NCBI GenBank assembly: GCA_025999935.1
Contig: BNXY01000074.1
Coordinates: 1-8,784 of the forward strand
Direction: 5' to 3'
DNA: 8,784 nucleotides
From: Bacteroidia bacterium
GTDB lineage: Bacteria; Bacteroidota; Bacteroidia; Bacteroidales; Azobacteroidaceae
The position numbers and the translations under genes are program-made. The notes beneath the pieces were generated by a model that was not told the origin of the DNA, did not search any database, and saw only the letters and a list, made by a program, of their open reading frames with translations. Of the stretch, positions 1 through 6,578 are shown piece after piece. Positions within the stretch are counted from its first letter, which is position 1. Each line of letters opens with the position of its first letter.

Positions 1-326
1 GATAATGAAAATTATCTACACCACGCCTGTCGCTTACTTTTGCCTCTGTAATATTGACAATCTCAGGCACCAACCTTGCCGCATCTATCGACACGTGCGC
101 CTTAATCTCGCCTTTGGCTGTCCTGTAATAGCCCACCAAAGAATAGTATAAATCCTCGAATATCTTATAATTACGCTTTTTGTTACCTGCGCTCATACTT
201 GATTTTGCAGGACTTTGACTCAGACCTGTGTCTGCCAAAAACTCCGGTGACTGGTCGATGCCCAAAGAGATGTCGCGTTTGCTTGAAGATGGGTTTGTCC
301 GATTTTTTTCCTAACTTTGTCGCCAT
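1..326 (-). pseudogene. IS4-family transposase remnant, internally deleted, runs off left edge
   Basis: Reading the minus strand from the ATG at 326 gives MATKLGKKSDKPIFKQ, a typical opening of Bacteroidota IS4-type transposases. The reading frame then changes near 279-270 and continues as DISLGIDQSPEFLADTG, followed by SQSPAKSSMSAGNKKRNYK and FEDLYYSLVGYYRTAKGEIK, then ITEAKVSDRRG, to the window edge. From memory of the family, a segment of about 50 residues is missing at the frame change. A second one, which should hold the first catalytic Asp, is missing between YYSLVGYY and YRTAKG. The SDRRG stretch is close to where the middle part of the catalytic domain begins. The gene is therefore a dead or strongly internally deleted copy. 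The missing lengths are inferred, not measured. The element's outer end probably lies in 377-417, just before the spacer of the first immunity gene. Confidence 0.75.
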
Positions 327-376
327 AAAAAGTTCTTTGATAGTTATTGTGATTCAACACCACAAAAGTAACATTT

Positions 377-387
377 TTCAGGGAACT
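377..387. repeat. 11-bp repeat TTCAGGGAACT, copy 1
   Basis: TTCAGGGAACT occurs here about 50 bp upstream of the IS4-type transposase start, so it could be part of the element's terminal sequence (inward reading AGTTCCCTGAA). Exact copies lie at 5452-5462 and 8510-8520, each next to a sequence discontinuity. No partner in inverted orientation was found, so the terminal-repeat reading is unproven. Confidence 0.4.
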
Positions 388-417
388 TTTTATCTTAAAA
401 TTGTTTGGACAGCTATG

Positions 418-448
418 ATAAATTTTAAATTAAAAGGAGAATAAAAAA
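418..448 (+). repeat. Intergenic spacer repeat, 5'-truncated copy with GGAG ribosome-binding site
   Basis: This is the right half of the spacer that precedes the immunity paralogues: ATAAATTTTAAATTAAAA, then GGAG at 436-439, then an A-rich run to the ATG at 449. The left half present in the other copies (AAAAACATTAATTTCACAA and what follows) is absent. This suggests that the IS4-type element or a deletion removed it. The 9-bp gap between GGAG and ATG is the same as in the copies at 6517 and 7838. Confidence 0.8.
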
Positions 449-1057
449 ATGGAAAACGAATTTGATTATTATTTGATTTTTCCGTCATTCAAAGAGGGAA
501 CACCCATTTTGATGAATGACGATGATGTTGACCCAAAGGGGATTTTTTTTCTGTATAAAAAAAGATATGCAGACAATATTAAGATTCCCGTACATTTGAA
601 ATTCCATTCGCCTGTGCCTCCAGAGCCTAAAATGGTTGACCATCTTTCTTGCGACCATTCGGTTTTTTCAAAAAAAGTTTATGATGTATTGGAGCCATTA
701 AATATTAAAGGCTTGCAGTTAGTGCCTGTTATAATTACAGGAAACAAAGGCGAGGAATACGACAATTATTGGGTAGCCAATATTTATAACACGATAGAGT
801 GTTTCGATAAGGAAAAATCTGTTTACAAGTACTCGGATTTTCTTGCTTGTTGGGAACGTATTGAAAAATTGGTTTTAGATAAAGAAAAATTATCTAAAAT
901 TCCATTAGATGAACGTCTTGTTTTTATGCCCAAAGAATCAGTTGAATTTATCGTGTATCATAAATCAATTGTAGATGTTATCCTGTCTGTCAATCCCGAA
1001 GGAGTATTTTTTGTGCCTGTGGAAAAATGGACGCGAGGTCAGCAGTTTAATTCATAA
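449..1057 (+). CDS. Imm11/DUF1629-like immunity protein, paralogue 1
   Basis: A 202-residue soluble protein with no signal peptide or membrane segment. Features shared with the three downstream paralogues are FSKKV (73-77) before a LQLVPV strand (89-94), the DKEKS motif (120-124), EKLVLDKEKLSKIPLDERLVF (139-159), YHKSIVD (170-176) and NPEGVFFVPVEKW (182-194). This layout, with an acidic D-x-E-x-S turn before an I/F-x-x-LVLD strand and a terminal G-x-x-F segment, fits the Imm11/DUF1629 immunity family of polymorphic toxin systems. The family assignment is by eye, and a neighbouring Imm family is possible. Such proteins are thought to bind and neutralise a cognate secreted toxin in the cytoplasm. 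No toxin lies in the window, so the target is unknown. The start is set by GGAG at 436-439 and by the MENEF opening shared with paralogue 4. Confidence 0.72.
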   Translation: MENEFDYYLIFPSFKEGTPILMNDDDVDPKGIFFLYKKRYADNIKIPVHLKFHSPVPPEPKMVDHLSCDHSVFSKKVYDVLEPLNIKGLQLVPVIITGNKGEEYDNYWVANIYNTIECFDKEKSVYKYSDFLACWERIEKLVLDKEKLSKIPLDERLVFMPKESVEFIVYHKSIVDVILSVNPEGVFFVPVEKWTRGQQFNS

Positions 1058-1114
1058 AAACATTAATTTCACAAAAACATATTTTATAAATTTTAAATTA
1101 AAAGGAGATTAAAA
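1055..1114 (+). repeat. Intergenic spacer repeat, orphan copy
   Basis: A full-length copy of the spacer begins at the TAA stop of the first immunity gene and keeps GGAG at 1104-1107. The ATG expected at about 1117 is missing: after ATTAAAA the sequence turns into GAAGAG and then GC-rich DNA. Only 13 bases separate the spacer from the stop codon of a convergent gene. The immunity gene that once followed has been lost or displaced. Confidence 0.85.
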
Positions 1115-1127
1115 GAAGAGATTAGCC

Positions 1128-1976
1128 TCACAGCGGCCCGTCCGTTGCTTCGCCTTGGTATCCGACAAAAACCGCCATGCCCTTACCATGCGCCGCCGCT
1201 TTCAGATAAGACGTGCGCAGCATGGCAAATTCCGCCAGCAGAGCAGCAATGATATAATCCGCTTCTTCTTTCACAGGATGTTTGCCGTAGCCGTGAGGCC
1301 AGCCAAACTTCAACAGCTTCCTGACGTTTACCCTCTTGCGGAAAGTCTTTTCATCAACCGGCATCAGCAGCGCCGCAAGCGCCCTGACTTCATCGGCGGC
1401 CTTAAAAACCATTGGCTCACAAATAAGACGTTCGCCGGCTTCCGGTTCCGTCACGCTCAAACGCTCCGGTATAAACGCTTCTCCGTCCGGCCCCGCCACG
1501 ATTTCGCCGCCGCCTGTCGCTTCCTCAAATTTTGGCTGCCTGCCGAAATCGGTGAGGACAAGCGCCAGCCCTTCTGTCAATTCCAGGGGCGTAACGTCCG
1601 GCGAAACGCAAATCGAACCCATTAAACCCGCGCTGTCCAATTCCCCGGCGGCAAAGGCGGCAATCACGCTTTCCTCCATTGGCAGGAAATAGACCGTTTC
1701 GCTGATAGGCGGCTCCAGCGCCCCGCCGGAATCGCTTTCAGGTTCGGCGGCGTTCGGGGCATAGGTTTGGGGCACGGCGTCAGCCGCCGCCCGCAAAGCA
1801 TCCTGAATTTCCGCGACCGAAAGTCCTCGAGCAATCAACAGCCGCGTCTGTTCGCCGATGAATCGGGACAGCGCTGTTTGCAGTTCAACCGCTTTTTTGC
1901 CGGACGCCCCGTTGACTTCATCGGTTTTGTCACGGGTCAGGCGGGCAAATTCGGCCAACGCTAGGGAATTTTCCAT
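1128..1976 (-). CDS. Protein with DUF1877/YfbM-like C-terminal region
   Basis: A 282-residue cytoplasmic protein of unknown function. The start at 1976 is preferred because TGAGGG overlaps the upstream gene's stop codon just before the ATG, leaving a 7-bp intergenic gap. A longer frame open from 2165 would overlap the WGR gene by 182 bp and is not credible. Residues 1-70 are predicted helical. Residues 72-95 are an acidic, Gly/Pro-rich linker. Residues 184-272 match the DUF1877 pattern by eye: EPMVFKAADEVRALAALL, then TFRKRVNVRKLLKFGWPHGYG compared with the FRKxF-x-x-KxL stretch of YfbM, then a helix with AMLRTSYLKAAAHGKG, then MAVFVG. No enzymatic residues are evident. Tight coupling to the WGR gene implies joint expression and probably a shared role. 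The family call is tentative. Confidence 0.6.
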   Translation of the reverse strand: MENSLALAEFARLTRDKTDEVNGASGKKAVELQTALSRFIGEQTRLLIARGLSVAEIQDALRAAADAVPQTYAPNAAEPESDSGGALEPPISETVYFLPMEESVIAAFAAGELDSAGLMGSICVSPDVTPLELTEGLALVLTDFGRQPKFEEATGGGEIVAGPDGEAFIPERLSVTEPEAGERLICEPMVFKAADEVRALAALLMPVDEKTFRKRVNVRKLLKFGWPHGYGKHPVKEEADYIIAALLAEFAMLRTSYLKAAAHGKGMAVFVGYQGEATDGPL

Positions 1977-1983
1977 TTTGCCC

Positions 1984-4900
1984 TCAATGCTTTTTCCCTT
2001 TCCCCAAGGCGGCTTTCTTTTTCGCCAGATAACCGGCGAACTCCGGCCTGCGGTCGGATAACTCGTCATACAGCGCGGCAGCTTCGTTCGGGTTCTCCAT
2101 ATGTATGGCCACCATGGCACGCAAAAGCAGCGCCGCGTCGTAAGGGCGGCCGTGTTCGGGCGCATATTTTTTCAGCAGCTGCCCCGCCAGCCAGTAATGC
2201 TCGCCGAACATGGCAGAAATAGCCTTGGACAGCGGCTTCTCCAGCTCCCGTTCCTGTGCTGTGGGAGGAACGCGGCGCGGAACCTCGCGGATGAGCGCGC
2301 TTTGCCGCACAGCCTCGGCTTCCTCCGCAGATTTGAAACGGCGCTTGCACCAGCGCGCCGAAATCTGCGCGGCGTTCAACACGCCGTACAGCACATAGGG
2401 CTTATTTTTTCCGTCGGTCAGAAGCATCCCCCAGCTGTGGGCGAGCCCTTCGGTGTTGTATATCCACTTCCCAAAGCGCTCGATGTTCTCGCCGCAGGAA
2501 AAGGTTTCGTCAAACTCCCTTGCCCGCTGGCATCCAACGTCCCATTGCTCGAACACAAAGTCCAGCAGCTCCGGGTCGTCGATGAGGGCAGGATAGAAAA
2601 AGAAGCCGCGATTGTCGTCACAGCCCTCCGCGTCCCAAACCCAGCCCGCCTTCTCCGCTTCCTTCAGCGGGAGCAAAACCGGCGGGTCCTCGTTGTAAAC
2701 CGGGACAACGACGTCTTTTTTCTCCGCGACGCCCTCCAGATCCTCGCCGTAATCGGCCTTATCCCGCAGGGTGGCATACTTTTTATAGAAATTATAGAAG
2801 TCCACGAAGGCGTTTCTGTCCTCGGGTGTCGCCGCGCCGTCGGCAAACTGCCTGAGCTTTTTCAGGTTGGATTTGGTGTTGCCGCCCCAAATGGCCTCTA
2901 CATAGCCCGGAACATGGTAATTCAGGTGGTGCTTTTCCCAGTATCCCGTATCCATCGAAACGTGTTCCATTACCGCAGTGAGACAGGCGGGCGTGGTTAG
3001 CAATGCCTTATTGAGGTTGATGTCGCCGTCCTGCCCGTTGGAGCACTGGATGTCGAACAGCGCGGCGGCCACCTCCGGCGTCGGGCCGTACTGCTTGAAC
3101 AGCGGCCCCGCGACGAACAGCTGCACATACTGGTGCTCGTCGTCGCTGGCAAGGCCAAAGTGTCCGGCCAGCGGTACATACTGTTCATCGCAGAAAGCCA
3201 GCGCCAGCGCGGCGAAGGTGCCGGTGACGCAGTTTTCCTCGTCGGCGATGTCCCGGTACCAGTCGTACAGGTGCAGGGCGTTTTCGGCGTAGCGCTTTAC
3301 CTTTTCGCGCAAGGCGGGGTATTGCACGGCCCGGGCAAAAAAGGCGTGACAGCTGGTTTTGGCGAAGCCTTCAAGCTGTTTGACGAACACGGGCTTGATG
3401 AGGAACCGCACCTCAATTTCATAACCGTCGTTGAGACTGGCATAATCCTTTTCCAGCAGATTGTTCAGCCAGTCCAGCGTCTCGGAATAGGCGTCCTCGC
3501 CCTCGACTTTGAACCGAATGTAAATTTGGCCGCCGACATAGGCCCGGGCAATCACGTTGTCCGTATTCAGGAACAGGTCGGCTTCGCCGAACACCTGCCG
3601 GAAGTTGTCCTTGCCAAGCTTGCCGCCGCCTTGCTTTTTCGCGCCGGGGGCGCGGTATTTCGCCAGCATTTCCTGCCGCGTCTGGGCTTCGGCGGTAAAC
3701 GCGCCGCACCGTTCGCGGGCGGGCGCATAGCCTTTGTCAGCCACTCGGTTCATGACGTTGAGGGCCGGGCCGAAGCTGCCGTTGTCGTGCAGCCAGACGG
3801 CGCGGTCGTATTGCAACGCGGGGGCATAGTCGTCGTAATAGTCAAGCAGCTTACGGGCTTTTTCGCTGACGCTCTCATCCAGGCTGTACAGATGCTTGCG
3901 GATCAGCTTGCGGGCGCGTTCGACGTCCTGCGGGAGATACACGCCGTTGAGCAGCGCGGAAACGGCTTCGTCCAGCAGCGGCGCGGTAAGCGATACGTCC
4001 TCCTCGGCCTCAATCTGTTCTATGCGTGCCGTGAGCACCGCCGCCTCGGCCTCAACCGCCTGCTTGTCCAGCACATGGCGCAACAGGACGTCGCCGCTTC
4101 TTAAACCCTTGACCATCACCACGGGCAGGCCCTTCGCAGACAGGCCGTCGAAGCCGCCCTCATCCGCCATTGCCGAAAGCAGGGGCGGCAGCCGCCGGTA
4201 AAGCTCTTGCCTTGCCAGCTCATAGGGAATGCCCTTAACCTCGTTGAATTCAAAGGTATGCCAGCTGCTGTTTGCGTTTTCGACTCCGAAGCCCATTGCG
4301 TAAACCCCGTCCTCGGAGATGTTGAAGCCGATCATGCCTTGGGGCAGCTCGCCGTCCTTTATTTCGCCGCCGCAAAACGCGCGAACCATATCGCGGAAGC
4401 CTTCGGCGTATCGCGGCGCAAGCTCCGCAAAAATGCGCTCGCGGTAGGCGGCGAAAATCTCCGGCACCCGGGCGGGGTCAGGGTTTTTGGGGTATTCCTC
4501 TAAAAAATGCGCGACATAAGCCCGCTTCGCCTTGCCCTTGGGCTTGGCACCGTTTTCCAGCAGCCATTGCAGCTTTTGCTCGTCGTCCTCTCTAAAGACG
4601 TACTCGTCCAGCACATCCTCCATGCCCTCTGACAAAGCCGCCTGTATTTGCCCCTGATATTCAGCCTCATCCTTGCACAGCAGGCGCAAAACGCGTATGT
4701 GGGACTCCGCTTCGCGGTAGCAGCGGGTGCCGTAATCGGTTTTGTCCTCGATGACGCGGACGATCCAGCTGCGCAAAGCGGCGTCGCGCTCGGCGTCGGA
4801 CGCGTCCCGCCCGCCCGCGTCCTCCCGCCACTCCGCCAGCAATTCCTCCGGCGTGAGCTTCTCCCGGCGCTTTTGCTCGCGCTTTTCGCGGCGGTCGTCC

Positions 4901-5436
4901 TCGTCGTCGTCCTCGTCAAACTCGATTTCATCGTCAAGAGACGCATCGTATTGGGCGGCGGTTTGGGACGCCGACGCGGTTTTCGGGGCCGGGTCGTCGT
5001 CCCCGTCATGGCTCGGCTCGTCGCACGGCACATCCAAATGCGCATACGCGGCTTCGCCGGCGTAATACCACGAATATCCCCAGTCGTCCTCACTGTGCCA
5101 AGGCTTGGCTTGTCCGTCATCCTCAACAGGGGCGGGGCCGGAATCGGCTTTGGGGGCGGCTTTTTTCGCGGAGACCGGAGCAGGCGCCGTTTGGGCGGCA
5201 ACTGCGGCCGCAGGAGCATCCGCGGGCGGCTCCGATTCCGCGTAGCCCTTTTTCATCTTGGAGGCGGCCTGCTTTGCCGCCTCTTTTTCCGCGTCCGCCG
5301 GGGTAGGATATGCCTTGGTTTGAGACTGCCCGGCGGTTCCGATGCGCCCAAAGGTCACCGTTACCCGGCTGCCGTCGGTTTGCACGTGCCAGAATTTTTT
5401 TGAGGTTCCATCCTCATAGGTCAGATATTTTTCCAT
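1984..5436 (-). CDS. Large WGR-domain protein (1150 residues)
   Basis: Residues 1-67 form a WGR domain: YLTYEDGTSKKFWHVQ, then VTVTFGRIGTAGQ with FGR (29-31) in place of the canonical WGR, and a closing KMKKGYAE. WGR domains are found in PARPs, where they contact DNA ends, and in bacterial MolR/YehI-type proteins. Residues 68-165 are an Ala/Pro-rich low-complexity linker. Residues 168-181 are strongly acidic and are followed by a basic stretch, DRREKREQKRREK. The rest is mostly helical, including a Sel1/TPR-like stretch around LDYYDDYAPALQYDRAVWL and a TPR-like C-terminus (AALLLRAMVAIHMENPNEAA) ending in a basic GKGKKH tail. I see no helicase, nuclease, ADP-ribosyltransferase or DUF4132 signature. 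It is first in a two-gene operon. The start at 5436 fits the usual WGR N-terminus, although no strong Shine-Dalgarno sequence precedes it. Function unknown; a nucleic-acid-binding scaffold or stress/defence role is only a guess. Confidence 0.8.
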   Translation of the reverse strand: MEKYLTYEDGTSKKFWHVQTDGSRVTVTFGRIGTAGQSQTKAYPTPADAEKEAAKQAASKMKKGYAESEPPADAPAAAVAAQTAPAPVSAKKAAPKADSGPAPVEDDGQAKPWHSEDDWGYSWYYAGEAAYAHLDVPCDEPSHDGDDDPAPKTASASQTAAQYDASLDDEIEFDEDDDEDDRREKREQKRREKLTPEELLAEWREDAGGRDASDAERDAALRSWIVRVIEDKTDYGTRCYREAESHIRVLRLLCKDEAEYQGQIQAALSEGMEDVLDEYVFREDDEQKLQWLLENGAKPKGKAKRAYVAHFLEEYPKNPDPARVPEIFAAYRERIFAELAPRYAEGFRDMVRAFCGGEIKDGELPQGMIGFNISEDGVYAMGFGVENANSSWHTFEFNEVKGIPYELARQELYRRLPPLLSAMADEGGFDGLSAKGLPVVMVKGLRSGDVLLRHVLDKQAVEAEAAVLTARIEQIEAEEDVSLTAPLLDEAVSALLNGVYLPQDVERARKLIRKHLYSLDESVSEKARKLLDYYDDYAPALQYDRAVWLHDNGSFGPALNVMNRVADKGYAPARERCGAFTAEAQTRQEMLAKYRAPGAKKQGGGKLGKDNFRQVFGEADLFLNTDNVIARAYVGGQIYIRFKVEGEDAYSETLDWLNNLLEKDYASLNDGYEIEVRFLIKPVFVKQLEGFAKTSCHAFFARAVQYPALREKVKRYAENALHLYDWYRDIADEENCVTGTFAALALAFCDEQYVPLAGHFGLASDDEHQYVQLFVAGPLFKQYGPTPEVAAALFDIQCSNGQDGDINLNKALLTTPACLTAVMEHVSMDTGYWEKHHLNYHVPGYVEAIWGGNTKSNLKKLRQFADGAATPEDRNAFVDFYNFYKKYATLRDKADYGEDLEGVAEKKDVVVPVYNEDPPVLLPLKEAEKAGWVWDAEGCDDNRGFFFYPALIDDPELLDFVFEQWDVGCQRAREFDETFSCGENIERFGKWIYNTEGLAHSWGMLLTDGKNKPYVLYGVLNAAQISARWCKRRFKSAEEAEAVRQSALIREVPRRVPPTAQERELEKPLSKAISAMFGEHYWLAGQLLKKYAPEHGRPYDAALLLRAMVAIHMENPNEAAALYDELSDRRPEFAGYLAKKKAALGKGKKH

Positions 5437-5451
5437 AAGTGCTCTACCGTA

Positions 5452-5462
5452 TTCAGGGAACT
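5452..5462. repeat. 11-bp repeat TTCAGGGAACT, copy 2
   Basis: An exact second copy of the 11-mer sits 15 bp upstream of the WGR gene start, at the transition from GC-rich to AT-rich sequence. It may mark the right boundary of the inserted block. Reading away from the gene, the next bases (CCTAATTTTCACATT) do not resemble those at the other two copies. Confidence 0.4.
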
Positions 5463-5578
5463 CCTAATTTTCACATTACCCTCAAAAACAAACGGAGTTC
5501 GTTGATTTGTTTTTTGGGTTTTATATTTTCAAAGCAAAATTACATTTTATTATCTTAATTTCCAAATAATTTTACACA
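5463..5578. other. AT-rich non-coding gap
   Basis: This stretch between the inserted block and the microsatellite has T-rich and A-rich runs. I see no open frame of note, no clear hairpin terminator, and no Bacteroidota-type promoter pair (TTTG with TAnnTTTG at proper spacing). Confidence 0.5.
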
Positions 5579-5606
5579 ATCTATCTATCTATCTATCTAT
5601 CTATCT
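5579..5606. repeat. ATCT tetranucleotide tandem repeat, 7 copies
   Basis: Seven perfect copies of ATCT occupy 28 bp, 24 bp downstream of the stop codon of the truncated IS5-type transposase. The tract is outside any coding frame I can support. Perfect tetranucleotide tracts are prone to slippage, so copy number may vary between strains. It may lie at or near the left end of the IS5-type element, whose terminal repeat I could not identify. Confidence 0.9.
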
Positions 5607-5629
5607 GCATATTAAAGGCTAATATTTTT

Positions 5630-6262
5630 TTATGTTAGTAAGTCCAACCGAACAATTTGCTCATATCTGCACATATTATACAGCAAATTTATCAGTCCAA
5701 TATTACCCTTAGCCCGTTTAAATCCAATACAGCGCAAATAAAAGTCGCCCATATTCTGCTTTACAAAGCCAAAAATATGTTCTACACGACATCGAGTTGA
5801 GGATTTTGTTTTGTTCAAGAGTTTCTGCTCATCTGTAAGTGGCTTGTTTCGATATGCCCGTTCCAAAACTTGAGAGAACACCTCCTTGCTTTTCAACATT
5901 TCTTCCTTTTCTTCACTCCTGTATGCACTATCAGCAAAAATATTCTGTCCTTTATCTCCGTCTGTAATAAAATCATCAAAACATTGTGAATCATGAACTT
6001 CAGCACTCGTAACTTCATAATTTTCAATCAATTTGCTTTTAGCGTCTGCTTTGATATGGTCTTTATATCCGTAAAACTTCTGACCTCCTTTTTTTGTGTG
6101 GCGAGCATCAATGTCTTTTTGACTTTTTTTGCGAGGATTATCTTGCCATAAATTATCACCGTTACCGCTTTTAATATCTTCATTTTCCTCTTTGCTGTTA
6201 CGCTGAATGGGAACATGAACAAAACTTGCATCCACTATTTTCCCTTGATTTACAATAAGAAC
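5630..6262 (-). pseudogene. IS5-family transposase, N-terminus missing, catalytic core intact
   Basis: The frame is open from about 6271 and reads LIVNQGKIVDASFVHVPIQR, then the KKSQKDIDARHTKKGGQKFYGYKDHIK core. The DDE triad of IS5-type transposases is visible: Asp in IVDASFV (GAT 6230-6232), Asp in IFADSAYRS, and Glu in RVEHIFGFVKQNMG. The C-terminus ends normally with a YNMCRYEQI helix and TAA at 5630-5632. The GTG at 6235 is the internal Val codon of IVDASF and not a true start. The N-terminal DUF772-like domain and any 5' inverted repeat are absent, because the sequence changes at about 6258-6262 to KilA-N coding sequence on the opposite strand. The element can no longer transpose by itself, though a complete copy elsewhere might act on any surviving end. 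Confidence 0.85.
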
Positions 6263-6519
6263 AAGCGAGTTTCATTTACGCCAACGAAGCCGATTTGTTA
6301 ACGTGGCTCTGTTCGGCAAAACGGCAGCACAATGGCGCAGCGAAAATCCCGACAACAAAGGAAATATTCGCGACCTTGCCACATATGGAAAGTATCAATG
6401 CGCTGCTTATTCGGCAGGGACTTCCGCAAAGCGAGCGATTGTTGCAACTTAACGGCACTGCCATTACGCAAATGCGGTCGTTGTTGGATAAGCAAAATTT
6501 GATGAAACGATTGAAATAA
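6262..6519 (+). pseudogene. C-terminal fragment of a KilA-N-domain protein, frameshifted
   Basis: Three consecutive reading frames are needed to read this piece. EQASFIYANEADLL runs to 6299. A missing base then shifts the frame to NVALFGKTAAQWRSENPDNK and GNIRDLAT (to about 6383). A further frame change, probably with a short deletion, leads to MESINALLIRQGLPQSERL, ending LDKQNLMKRLK and TAA at 6517-6519. From memory, the YANEAD, VALFG-x-TA-x-W and GNIRD-x-AT motifs are the conserved C-terminal tail of Bacteroidota KilA-N-domain proteins. KilA-N is a phage-type DNA-binding domain, and that domain itself is absent here. The left end is cut by the IS5-type remnant. The first frame change falls in a GATTTGTTAACG stretch that would read correctly with one extra base. 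Confidence 0.75.
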
Positions 6520-6578
6520 AAACATTAATTTTGCAAACACATATTTTATAAATTTTAAATTAAAAGGAGATTAAAAAA
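6517..6578 (+). repeat. Intergenic spacer repeat, full copy with GGAG
   Basis: This copy runs from the TAA of the KilA-N fragment through AAAAACATTAATTTTGCAA, a TATTTTATAAATTTTAAAT block and GGAG at 6566-6569, to the ATG at 6579. The same spacer follows immunity genes elsewhere, so the KilA-N gene was itself a unit of the array. Confidence 0.88.

Larger units (their letters stand above)
1116..5450. mobile_element. GC-rich inserted block carrying a WGR/DUF1877-like two-gene operon
   Basis: Base composition changes abruptly on both sides. The flanks are AT-rich with long A and T runs, while this block is packed with GC-rich codons (GCC, GGC, CGC, CTG, GAG). The left boundary falls just after the orphan spacer at 1114. 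The right boundary is near 5437-5465, next to a TTCAGGGAACT repeat. It contains only the two genes and no integrase, transposase or tRNA. No terminal inverted repeats or target-site duplication were found by eye, so how it arrived is unknown. It may be horizontally acquired from a higher-GC donor such as a Clostridia-type Firmicute (inference). A mis-joined metagenomic assembly is the alternative. Confidence 0.55.

Noticed and set aside
403..426. Bacteroidota-type promoter (TTTG at 404 with TAAATTTT at 419)
   Set aside because: The spacing of 11 bp is far shorter than the usual 19-21 bp and the downstream box lacks the final G.
199..444. Plus-strand open frame of 81 codons before the first immunity gene
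   Set aside because: It lies antisense over the IS4-type transposase remnant and its flank, has no ribosome-binding site and no recognisable motifs.
1976..1986. Overlapping or translationally fused reading of the two GC-rich genes
   Set aside because: The upstream gene ends in a clear TGA at 1984-1986 and the next starts at 1976 in another frame with its own ribosome-binding site.
1128..2165. Longer version of the DUF1877-like protein starting at 2165
   Set aside because: It would overlap the WGR gene by 182 bp with an Arg/Trp-rich extension, whereas the ATG at 1976 has a GAGGG site and a natural operon gap.
1155..5403. Many long open frames on the plus strand and in other minus frames within the GC-rich block
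   Set aside because: GC-rich DNA lowers stop density. The products are low-complexity Arg/Ala/Ser-rich, without motifs, and antisense or out of frame to two well-supported genes.
6235..6235. GTG at 6235 as the start of a complete IS5-type transposase
   Set aside because: The GTG is the Val of the IVDASF catalytic motif; the frame and homology continue upstream to about 6260.
6292..6390. Programmed ribosomal frameshifting in the KilA-N fragment
   Set aside because: Two frame changes, one with missing sequence, and no N-terminal domain make decay a simpler explanation than a slippery site.
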